Positions 1 to 12,400 of a stretch of DNA of 64,000 nucleotides are shown in pieces. A program made the position numbers and the translations under genes. Position 1 is the stretch's first letter. Each line of letters begins with the position of its first letter. Source of the stretch: Biomphalaria glabrata. Its lineage: Eukaryota > Mollusca > Gastropoda > Planorbidae. The DNA lies in assembly GCF_947242115.1 (NCBI RefSeq), contig NC_074721.1, positions 3,072,001 to 3,136,000 of the forward strand. The letters are read 5' to 3'. The notes below the pieces were generated by a model. That model was not told the DNA's origin. It worked only from the letters and a program-made list of their open reading frames with translations, and searched no databases.

Positions 1-163
1 GTGCGTAGATTACAGTCTCTTATTGTGCATACATATAGATCTATTAATTGTCAAGAGCGTCCAAAAGAAGTCTTTTGAGTCTAGCGAACAAGAACGAAGC
101 GTAAGACGACACCAGAATGACGCCTCTTCATTTATTTACTTCTCATTATAGCATGTCACACTC

Positions 164-244
164 TTAACTCTTTGTCTCTTAACTGACAATACCAACGTTG
201 ATTCCACCAGAATGTGGTAAATAATTACGGAGAGAAAGAGTTAA
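164..244. mobile_element. Short TTAA-flanked MITE, copy 1
   Basis: An 81-bp unit runs from TTAA to TTAA. Its inverted ends read CTCTTtgTCTC on the left and the complement of GGAGAGAAAGAG on the right. The same ends and core (containing AACGTTGATTCCA) recur at 14341-14589 and 16652-16732. A TTAA flank suggests a piggyBac-like or similar origin; no coding capacity is present. It lies just upstream of the signal-peptide exon of gene A, so it could sit in or near that promoter. Confidence 0.55.
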
Positions 245-372
245 AGTAGATGTATTTCATTCTGTACTTGTTAAATAGCCAATATGTCCGACTGCCAGCT
301 AACAAGATGCAATACTGACGTCAATCTCATTTCTGATTAGCTAACCGCGGAGAACCAGTTCCTTGGTTCACC

Positions 373-3300
373 ATGGTCTTTTCCAATAGGACAGGCTTAA
401 AACTATTTTTCTTGGTCTATATAACCCACTATGGTAAGTCTTGACTTTTCTTCTACGCTAGTGACTATTTTGAGTTTGAGTGAAGACTTGAGAGGTTCAA
501 ATCCTCTCTTTAAAAAGCTCTGGACAGAAAGCCTGCTACTGTGCTTAATGCATGTATGTCAGAACTTGTGGTTTCCCAGTCAGGTCGAAAGTGAGATCAG
601 CAACAGACCGGCCTTAAGTAATTTTAGACCCTAGGCGAAGCAAATAAGGATGCCCTAGGCCAGGGGTTCTCAACCTGTGGATCGCGACCCCTTCGTTGTT
701 GTAGAATAAAATGTTCAACACTTGGAATTATTGTCCATCAAATGCATCGAATGACCATTTGCGGAATCTAACATTTCTATGGTGATGATCTAACCACGCC
801 GTGAAGAAAGTTTAATTAATAATACGCAATTGAATTATAGTCCATGTTATTGAAGGAAATACATTTATTATGGAACAACCCATAAACATGGAATTCGAAT
901 AAAAGAACGCGAAGAAAAGAAAAGGACGATTTCGTGAGATATGGTTTTACTTCAATAGTTTAAGCAGGAATACAAATACCCAAATGTGTCATTTGTAATG
1001 AAGTTCTCTCTGCAAATGCATGAAGACAAACAAACGTCTGAGCTTGTTGAAAAGGACATTCAGTGTTTTAGTTTCAAAAGCTGATGCAGTAAAATAATCC
1101 AGACTTGACTCAGACGGCAAGTACCATAATTACAAGCTTCTTATTTTGGTGGCTCTCAGAATTGCCAGAGCAATTGAAATGTCACACCATTACCAAGGAG
1201 TTAATGTCAGCGGCCAAATACATTGCCCAAGTTATGATTGGAGACGAATTCATTAATAAATTTAGTGCAATAACCATATCATATGACACTCTTCACAGGA
1301 GAATAGTTGACATGTCTTCTGATATTATCAATCTGGTAAATTACGAAATGTTTACTCCTTTTCCAATGTTTAGCATCCAGCTTGATGAATCCACAGACGT
1401 TGCAAATTGTTCACAATTAATCATTTACTTGAGAGATGTACATAATAGCGATTTTAAAGATTAGTTTCTAAGCAGACCTTTTGAAACGACCTCTACAGCA
1501 CGTGACGTAATTGACAAAGTCGGTTAATTTTAAGAAAAGCAAAATACCTCTTGGAAAAAAATATTTGAGGTGTCTGCTCAGATGTTGCTCTAAGTATGAT
1601 TGGATGTCGGTCAGGATTTCAATGTTCGGTACAGAAAGAGTCACCATGAGAATTCATCGTAAGTCACTGTATGATTCAAAGACATATATTAGCAACAAAG
1701 ACACTGCCACAAGCATTACATCAATGCAGCTAAATATGATTTCTCTTCAATGCCAGTTACAGACATCTAGGTCAATTGTTTGCAGTCATTCGGTTCTGAG
1801 ATTTTTTTAAAACTTCCACCTCCATTTCCAACAATATATCTTTAGGAAACATAATTTTTTTGGCCTAGTTGTTATCAAGTCTACATACAGAAATAAACTA
1901 TATGCAGAAGAGGAGATTTAATAATCTTGTGAAATAAAAAACGAGATAAACATTCGAATTAACTTTTTGGCGTGTTTGAAAATACTGTCACAGTAATGTT
2001 GTAACATTGTAGTTTACCTTATCAAACACTGTACGTTTTTTCCATGCTTAGCTATACCGGGTTATAAGAGTAAGTTCACAGCTATGTATGCAGCATTTGT
2101 AATTTAAGAACAAATTTATTTTAAACTAAGTAAAGCTTTTTCTATGCTCAGTTTCAAACAATGAAATTAACATCATGGAAATCAGATATATACACTTGAT
2201 AGCGATTGTACAACATTAGTTAAATCACACTTACCTAGGCCAATGAACAAAAAAGGTTTTTATGGTTGGGGGTCGCCGCTTAGTGGAAAATCGTATTAGG
2301 GGGTCGCAGAGCTAAAAAGGTTGAGAACCGCTGACCTAGGCTAAGTGAATCGAGTGGCCCTAGGCGAAGTGAATAAGGCGGCCTTAAATGAAATAGAAAA
2401 AATATTAAGACCGAGAAAATTCGCAATGAATTATAAATTATAAACCTTCCTGTATCTATATCAAATAAGTTAAATTTATATAGCGCCTGTAGAACTAATG
2501 TGCTTCATGGACGGCTCATGATCACCAGACTAGAAATAACGTTTCCACATTTCACCGAAAAGAAAGATACAACTCTCTTCTTAAATTTGTAATGTGATTA
2601 GTAAATCTAAAGTTAGTACAAAATTCGAGAATGCATCTTAAATACTAGTAGAGACTTAGAGCTAGGATAGTTAACATAGAGTTTTGCTATATTTGAGATT
2701 TGATCCATGATTCGCAATTTCATCTTTGACAAAATTAATTTCTTTGAGTCCTGTGCGAGGCCCGCGCCAATCGGAGGCCCTATGCCCTATTAGTTTGCCT
2801 ATACCTAAGGCCGGCCCTGTCATCAAGTCTGGAGAAGTAAACAAGTCAGGGGCACCGTGAGTCGAAGTTTGGCCTGAGCCGTGCGAAATATAAGGCAAGG
2901 GGACAGTGTCTTGACCTAGAATAGCCAATAACTATTAAACTATTGTATTAAAAAAAAAAGAAAACAATAAAAATCTTGTGAATATATGAAAAGAAGCATT
3001 TTTACAATTCCTCTATTCAACTTGCAAATTCATCGACAAAACTTGGAACCTGGACATAATTATTAAAAACGGCTGTAACGATTTTCCTAGAAATTTAATA
3101 GTTCATGCATTTCTTTGGGAATAGAAATAGTAGCTGATTGGCTACACTATGAAAACTTAAAATAAAATACATTCTAATATTAAATTTGATCTCGAAAATC
3201 TGTATCCGTGACTAAAGAGTGAAATATATAAATAGACCTTCAGAAACATTCCAGGACTGGATCTCTAAGCCTCGCCGATCATTATAAGTTGAGTAGATGT

Positions 3301-3462
3301 ATACGTTCGCAACCAGGATTTTGTTTTTCAGGACGAGAGGGGGGGGGGGGATGATAGGGGCGGGGTAAAAAGTGTTCCATTTCTAAAAAATCTTTTATCC
3401 ATTAGTTACGAAGAGCAAATTCATCGCTTTTACTAAGTATGGTCAGCTGTATAAAAGAACTG

Positions 3463-3499
<37 letters not shown>

Positions 3500-6400
3500 A
3501 AGTTTTTTGTTTTCATCTCTATATTAATAAATTGATATCGCTCCGACATAATACCCAGGCATTCGTCACACTTCTAATAGTGGATCCATAGTCACATTGT
3601 CACTGAAGTAGCTATATAGCGATAAAAAGGTTTTAGGTACGTTAAAGTAAAAAAAAAAAGAGTAAAATCTATCCTTACAAATCTTGCGATCTATAGGGCA
3701 GAAGATGTAAAGGTCACATGCGTTTGTGACCCACGGTTAACGAGGGTGTCATGTGGCCAGCACAACGACCAACCGCCTTTACTTTTCCCCAACTAAGTCA
3801 TTTGAACCCGGGACCCGAACCCGGGACTCACAGTCCTGGAGCCACCTCGCCTCCTTGTTGTCTTTGAATATTTTCTCTTTCATTGAAAATAAAAATCAGA
3901 CCAGCGAGGAGCCCCCATAATTTTATTAAATGATAAATTTATGCTGCTAAACTTTTCGAAGTGAAAAGGGGAGGACGTAACAGGCTTATTAAAGGTTACG
4001 TTACTGCAAGATCGTCGAAATACGCGGCTTCAGTATGCACTACGTTCCCGTTTCAGACCTTGCGATCTATAGGGCTGATAATGTTAAGGTCATCTGTTTC
4101 TTTGGCCAACGGTTAACGAGCAGGATGTCATGTGGCCAGCACAATGACCAATCACCTATACTTTTCCCCAGCTTAGCTAAGTAACCATTAGAGTTGGGTG
4201 GAATCAGTGAGCCCTGAAAATCCCGAAATTCAAAACCCCATTCTTCACCGAGATTCAAACTCAGGACCTTGGGTTCTGAAGCCAAGCGCTTAACCACTCA
4301 GCCACCGCGCCCCCTCTGTATGCACTAAGGACAGAAATTTCAAGAGGCTGTATAGAAAAGCGTTAGGGGGGGGGGATGTGGCCCGCGGTCCGTAGTTTAA
4401 GCGTTACCATTGTTAGTGATAATCAAGACACTGATAATTAGATCATATGTTAATAATTAATGATTCAACCTTTTTTTTTTTTGTCTTCAGCCGACTGTGT
4501 TTTGACTCGTGAACACTTGTTCCTACTCAACAATGACATGTACCTGACTATAGTTAAAGTAGGAGTCGAACTGAGCGATACCAATGTCTCGTATTGCATA
4601 TACCAATGCCAGGCCCTCAATGGGGCGTGCAACAGTATTCTCTTCAATACAGACAATAGACAGTGTAGCTTAGGTAATGTATGAATAGTTTATTGCTTTT
4701 TTTTGCATTGTGTAATATACATACAGTTAAAGGACAGGGTTATCCTTATCTACAAACCAGATGCTGGGTTGGACTATATTGTCCTGAGTTCTTTAAGTGA
4801 GGGGATAGGGAACGGTTGAAAGGTTTTAAATGCAATGAGTAGCTACAGAACTAAATGCACGATGAATGACTGGTATAGTTATGGGAAGTCCTAAAGCTGC
4901 AAGTATAAGCCAAACTCTCTATGGCTGCAGTTAGTAGCAACGCTTCCTAAAGCTGCAGTGAGCAGCTATAGCTGCGAGAAATGGCAACACATTCTCTAGC
5001 TGCAACAATTGGCAATCTTTTCTATTTCTTCGGTTAGTAGCAACACTTTTATAGGTGTAAGAAGTAGCAACACTTTTATAGGTGTAAGAAGTAGCAACAC
5101 TTTTATAGGTGTAAGAAGTAGCAACACTTTTATAGGTGTAAGAGGTAGCAACACTTTTATAGGTGTAAGAAGTAGCAACACTTTTATAGGTGCAAGAAGT
5201 AGCAACACTTTTATAGGTGTAAGAAGTAGCAACACTTTTATAGGTGTAAGAAGTAGCAACACTTTTATATGTGTAAGACGTAGCAACACTTTTATAGGTG
5301 TAAGAGGTAGCAACACTTTTATAGGTGTAAGAAATAGCATCACTTTTATAGGTGTAAGAGGTAGCAACACTTGTATATGTGCAAGAGGTAGCAACACTTT
5401 TATAGGTGCAAGACGTAGTAACATTTTTATATGTGCAAGAGGTAGCAACATTTTTATAGGCGTAAGATGTAGCATCACTTTTATATGTGTAAGACGTAGC
5501 ATCACTTTTATATGTGTAAGAGGTAGCAACACTTTTATATGTGTTATGCTGGGTTGGACTATATTGTCCTGAGTTCTTTAAGTGAGGGGATAGGGAACGG
5601 TTGAAAGGTTTTAAATGCAATGAGTAGCTACAGAACTAAATGCACGACGAATGACTGGTATAGTTATGGGAAGTCCTAAAGCTGCAAGTATAAGCCAAAC
5701 TCTCTATGGCTGCAGTTAGATGCAACGCTTCCTAAAGCTGCAGTGAGCAGCTATAGCTGCGAGAAATGGCAACACATTCTCTAGCTGCAACAATTGGCAA
5801 TCTTTTCTATTTCTTCGGTTAGTAGCATCACTTTTATATGTGTAAGACGTAGCATCACTTTTATATGTGTAAGAGGTAGCAACACTTTTATATGTGTAAG
5901 AGGTAGCAACACTTTTATATGTGTAAGAGGTAGCAACACTTTTATAGGTGTAAGAGGTAGCAACACTTTTATATGTGCAAGAGGTAGCAACACCTTTATA
6001 TGTGTAAGACGTAGCATCACTTTTATATGTGCAAGAGGTAGCAACACTTTTATAGGTGTAAGACGTAGCAACACTTTTATAGGTGCAAGAGGTAGCAACA
6101 CTTTTATATGTGTAAGAGGTAGCAACACTTTTATATGTGCAAGAGGTAGCAACACTTTTATATGTGCAAGAGGTAGCAACACTTTTATAGGTGTAAGACG
6201 TAGCAACACTTTTATAGGTGCAAGAGGTAGCAACACTTTTATATGTGCAAAAGGTAGCAACACTTTTATATGTGTAAGACGTAGCAACACATTTATAGGT
6301 GCAAGAGGTAGCAACACTTTTATATGTGTAAGACGTAGCAACACTTTTATATGTGTAAGAGGTAGCAACACTTTTATAGGTGTAAGACGTAGTAACACGT

Positions 6401-9400
6401 TTATAACTGCAAGAGGTAGCAACACTTTTATAGGTGCAAGAGGTAGCAACACTTTTATAGGTGTAAGAGGTAGCATCACCTTTATATGTGTAAGACGTAG
6501 CAACACTTGTATAGGTGCAAGTGGTAGCAACACTTTTATGGGTGTAAGAGGTAGCAACACTTTTATAGGTGTAAGACGTAGCAACACTTTTATAGGTGCA
6601 AGAGGTAGCAACACTTTTATATGTGTAAGACGTAGCAACACTTTTATATGTGTAAGAGGTAGCAACACTTTTATATGTGTAAGACGTAGCAACACTTTTA
6701 TATGTGTAAGACGTAGCAACACTTTTATATGTGCAAGAGGTAGCAACACTTTATTATTATGTAGAGCTTTGAGCCAGCTAGCCCAAACAAGGTTCCTGTA
6801 TTCAAAAACAATAATTAAGTTACAGTGATGTACCATTTTATTTTTGAGTTTTGGCAGCTTGTTTAAAACAATAGAGAAGTTAACATTTACATAGTTGCCA
6901 CAGTTAGCTTCTAATAAGTCCTTTACAGTACTTTTAACTTTAAGGAATAATGGACATTCCAAATACATATGTTTCTCGTTAGGAGCATCTTCAAGATGGC
7001 ATAATTTACATCCACGGTCATTTGCCCGTTTTTTAAGTTATAAGTTATTTTTATTTTTTTTTAAAGGTGTAAGTTATAAGTTAAGTTATTAAATCTCTCG
7101 GGCATCTTTCTGAAACTACATGATGTTGAAATACATCTTCATATACGTTTTTTTATTTTTAATTGCAATTATGATCTATCTGCTTACGCATAATTGATGA
7201 AGACACACACAAATAATTAAACAGTTCTTTATAAATGGTTTGCATTTTATATTCGTAAGAGAGATCCAATTATCAAATTCAATTATTATAGCTTTTATAT
7301 ATTATTAAAGCTTTTATATAGCGCTACTTTCATGCTTATAGCATGCTCAGAGCGCTTTTGGTCCAATCTCATTTGTGGACCGGTGGGGTGGGGGGGGGGG
7401 GTACCTAGGAGTTGGTTTTCCGTGCTGCCTTTAGGCGCTCAGTAAATGTGTCGAACCTCGAGCCCCCTTCTAGGTAGCCGAGACAAGCCTCTCGACCACG
7501 CTTCCCACTAAAATGAATACTTCTTTCTATTTCTGCAAGGTTCAAAAATAGCATCTACAGCTACAGCCAGGGACACCTCCACCTTTATGTTGTACCATGG
7601 TAGAGCCTGCAACGAGTCAGCTGGATTTAATACTGTTACAGATGGCACCACAACAGCATGTATCTGGATATCCTCAAGTTCTCTTCGCGCCGACTTGGCT
7701 TACAAAGATTGTCAATGTAATGTCAATGTCAAGAACACGTTTTGTCTATGTATAGTCTATGTAAAATCCATGTAACAACTTGGACAAATCTACATCTTTT
7801 GTGATAATTTCCGGGTGGAAGGAGAACCGGATTTAGACATGGCAAGGCCCTAAGCAATTTAAGATTTGGAGTCCTCTACAATATTGATATTTCCTTTACT
7901 CTTTCTCCAAATGAATATTGAAAATATCCCTATAACAATTTGGGGGGAGGCCCTAGTCTATAATTTATGTTGCCTAGAGGTAAATCCTAAGACTAAGACT
8001 GCTTTATTGATCCTTACGGAAAATTGTTGTGATTACAAGGACTCTTTTCTCATATAAAGACAACACAACAGAAAAATACACATGAATACAACAGACAACA
8101 TAAAGAGTTCATTCAGCGACTACAAACAGGTATCTTGGTGCGTTTCATGTTCTCTGATCAATGAGTGGCGGTGATAGAGTCTGACCGAGTGAGGTACGAA
8201 CGAGTTTTTGTACCGCTCCGTTCTTGTTTTGATTGACAGCAGTCGCCCACTTCGCGACGACATAGAGTATGGAGCTGGTGGCCGTTGTCTTCCAAGATTT
8301 TTTCAATTTTTCTTAGACACTTTTGTTCAAATAGTTCCTTTAAATGTGGTAATGTTGTGAGTGTAATTTTTTATGCTTTTTTAATGATGTTTTCTAGACG
8401 TCGCAACAGTTTAGATGAGGCGTTGCCTTGCCAACAAGTTATTCCGTATGTTAGCAGATTTTGTATAGTCGCGCCGTTAAAAGTCTCAAGGATCTTCTTG
8501 TTTAGTTTAAAGCTATTGAGTTTGTATAGCAAAAGGGTCGCTGGGCTGTTTTCTTTGTCAGAGTTCCAAGGTGGTCTTCCCATGAAAGCTTGTTGTTGAC
8601 GATAACGCCTAGATATTTATATGCCTTTACTTGTTCTATAGATGAAGTGTTTATTTGCAGTTCACGTATAAATCCTGAAACGGGTGGAAGAATGGGAATA
8701 TAGTTTTTGGATCTGAAAGAGATTGAAGTAGATCAAATATCAAATAACACTTTGATGAAGAATAAAGAGGCAGAATAAAGGATAATTTGTCAATAATCAC
8801 AGGAAAGAAAGCCTCTGTCAGCCGTCTCTTCGAAAATATAATTATCTTACAAACTCAGGGCCGGACTGAAGGGAGGGCAGGAGGGGATACAACCACGGGA
8901 TTCTCACAAGAAAAGGGCCTCCACAAAAGAAAACAATATTTCGGAATTTCGACATGTCAGAAACTTTTAAATACTTTTTTTTTTACATCATTAACGCTAA
9001 CAATTTGATTCTGACTTCGGGTGACTAAGTTGTTGTGATATCACGACGTGCGTCCGCTTGTAACATGCTTTGAATATGCAAATACAGCTCCGGATGTACG
9101 GCAGTGCCTCTGCCAAGGGCCGTCACCCTCCACAATCTAAAAAGAATACACTTTAAAAAAAAAATATGCATTTTGAAATTAAAAAATTGGAAAGTGAGAT
9201 TACATTATAATCACACATAGATGTAAGTGTTTTTTTATTTATCAGAAGTAGATCTTCATTAAAACCTTCTAAAAAGTGTAGAGGCCTCCAGAAAAATCGT
9301 GCCCTGGGGGCTCAACATACTTAAATCCGGCCTTCACTATTTTAAATAACATAAATGGATTCTTTTTAACAATTTCCCTTTACCTGTATTTATCTTCGCT

Positions 9401-12400
9401 AAGTGAGAGCGTATCGTCACTGAGCTCATAGAAAGAAAGTCATAACCTGTTTGTAGCTTTTGTTGCCCTAATATCACAACAGTACATTACAAGAAACATC
9501 AATTCACACTTTAAAATAAAAAATCTTATCTAATGGACATTTGTCTTTTTTAATTATAGCTTTTATTTACTTTCATGCTTATAGTATGTTCAGAGCGCTT
9601 TGGTCCAATCTCATTTGTGGACCAGTCGGGGGACGGGGGAAGGGGGCCTCTGTGGGAATGTTTTCCTTTAGGCCAGGGGTTCTCAGCTTGTGGGTGGCGA
9701 CACCTTTGGGGGTCGAATGACGATTTGACAGGGGTCGTCTAAGATCATCGAAAATATGAATTGTTTTTGTCTAGTCTTCTATTGCTGTATGTGTGTATGG
9801 GGAGGGGGGGGGGTCGCGGCAGAGTGGGGGATTGAAAAAAGGGGTCGCCGGGCTTAAAAGGTTGAGAATCGCTGCTTTAGGCGCCCAGTAAACACAACTC
9901 TGCTCGAGTCGGGTGTCAAACATCGAGCCCCCTTCATAGGTAGCCAAGCCAAGCCAAGTGTACTTGGCCTCTCGACCACGCTTCCCAAACAATTAAACCT
10001 TTCAATATTGTAGAAATTATTTCCCTTTTTCGATATCAAAGAATTAATTGACTGTTTGGTTCTTTCTTTTTACAATACCTCTATTCCAGTCACTCCTTTA
10101 TGGAGTAACCTGGGTTGGTTGGCGGACGCTGATCTAAAAAAACGGGCTCTAACGATTTCCCTGTATATTAAACAGTTGATGTATATCGCTGAAAAAAGAA
10201 TTACTAGCTCGTTGGCCACACAGGGAAAACTCTAGTTTGACCGTTATAATTTTTCAAAGTCAAAAATTAATAAATATAAATTTGGCTTGAGTAGACTTAC
10301 CTATAAAAAAAAGAACATGGCGTAGTCAGCCCTACTTATTCTATAACAAAGTAAATTTAAAGTTGCTTCAATACAATAGTACTAGGTCTAAATGTCCATT
10401 TAATGATAATATCAGTAAATAATCGCAAAAGTGTGAATTCCCTATAGTTTAATTGGTAGATGCATATGTTCATGCATCTGTTAGTGTCGAAATCTTGGGT
10501 TCGAAACCCGGTTTGAACCAAATGTTTTTAAAATTATTGATCAGGGAACATGAAATGCACCAAGATACCTGTGTGTAGTCTTTGAATGAACTCTTTATGT
10601 TGTCTGTTGTATTTATGTGTATTTTTCTGTTGTGTTGTCTTATATGAGAAAAGAGTCCTTGTAATCACAACAAATTTCCGTAAGGATCAATAAAGCAGTC
10701 TTAGTCTTAGTCTTAAGGTATTGTATTTTTAGAAAATGTAATTTTTAATGTTTTTCTTGTATTGGTTCATGTTTTGTTAGGTACAATAAATAATTACGGA
10801 AAGTTAAGTTTTAACTTGATCCGATAATGGGTGTGGGAGAAATACCGTTTCAACATTTTTACCAAATAGACAAAACAGATGCAGAGAAAGATAACGTGAG
10901 GTGATATAAACTTTGCAATCAGCTTTATACTTCAATATGGTGTAAACTAGTTCCTGTACTTTCGAATATCCACCTTACTTTGCAGACAAGAAGTCTCATC
11001 TGTTTGCCCCGAGAAGTTTGGACAAGTTTAATTTGCTCGGTCACGTGATGTTGAGCTACAATGACGATGTGTTCGTTGGTTTGGATGACTCCGAGGAGGA
11101 AGGCGTCTTCAGGCTTGCAGACGACGGATCGAAATTAAACCCAGATCTTATTCCTTTAATGTTTACCAAAGGTATGTACATGCAAAAAGACTACGAAGAA
11201 TAGCGATAAGTCTGACTAAGCTTTGACTATACAATTTATAATAGTTTACAGTGTAGGGGTTTGGTTTAGTTTAGAGAGTATATTAGTTTGTACGTAAATA
11301 TGGTTCCTTTTTAATTAGCGACAGTAGAAGTAATGACATGATAATGACCGCTATAAAAGTGGTACACAAAATAGTAGTGTGGCGCGGTGGATGAGTGGCT
11401 ACCGGGACTGTGGTGTCAGCCCCTTTGTGGAACTGTGTGGCGGACTTTTTGGACTGGGTTGCTGGCTTTTGTTCCATCCCCACCTCGAGTGAGAAAAAAA
11501 AAACCAAAAGCTCACCCATAGTATCCACCGCGTCCTCTGTGTGATTTTAGCTGATGTTATTACCTCGTTATTTTCTATCAAGAAGCTTGAAACTATCAAC
11601 TTCTTGTCAATACAGTATGTCGCTAAAGAGAAATTCCCAGTCTTGCTAGCGAAAGAAGAACAGGATGCAAGATGGGTAGAGCACTTTAAAGAGACCCTTA
11701 ACCAACCGTCTCCAGACCTGGTTTACACATTCGAGGACCCTTCTCCGGACAATGATATCAAGGTCAAGACAGACCCAATAACTACAGAGGTTACCATGGC
11801 CATTGCAGTGCTTAAGAACAACAAAGCACCAGGCCTCGACATGGTGTCAGCAGAAATGCTAAAACATGGGGGACAGTGCATTGTTAACAGAATGACTGAT
11901 CTCTTAAATCTCTGTTGGCGAACTTCTAAAGTCTCTGAGGACTGGCAAAAAATAGTGATTGTAAAGCTTCCAAAAAAGGGCAACTTGGCAGACTGCAACA
12001 ACTGGAGGGGCATTACTCTCCTCTCTGTCCCGGGCAAAGTTTTGAGCACTGTTTTGTTGAGACGGCTTCAACGGTCTGTAGATGAGAAGCTCAGAGAAGA
12101 GCAAGCAGGCTTTCGAATAGGCAGATCATATGCAGAGCAAATCTTCGTTCTACGAAATATCATAGAACAAAGTCTTGAGTACCAACAACGGCTAGCGATC
12201 AGTTTCGTAGACTTTAAGAAGACGTTTGATAGTGTCCACCGAGAATCACTATGGAAAATAGTTAGAGAATACGGCATCCCAGAAAAATTCGTCCAGATCC
12301 TACGACATCTTTACAGTCAGTGTAGTTGCTGCATTAAAACACAAGAAGGAACAACCGAGTTTTTTAGCATCGAGACAGGGGTGAGACAGGGGTGCATCTT

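Noticed and set aside
1511-1810. 99-codon frame as a separate gene
   Set aside because: It lies inside the hAT element and is probably frame-shifted transposase remnant.
5036-6756. CRISPR-like array
   Set aside because: The units are contiguous without unique spacers, and the context is eukaryotic.
5009-6968. Long open frames (187-395 aa) on both strands
   Set aside because: They follow from a 27-bp unit without stops; frames are open on both strands, with no splice or start logic.
10440-10520. Functional tRNA gene
   Set aside because: No acceptor stem pairing can be formed between the two ends, and it runs into a LINE tail.
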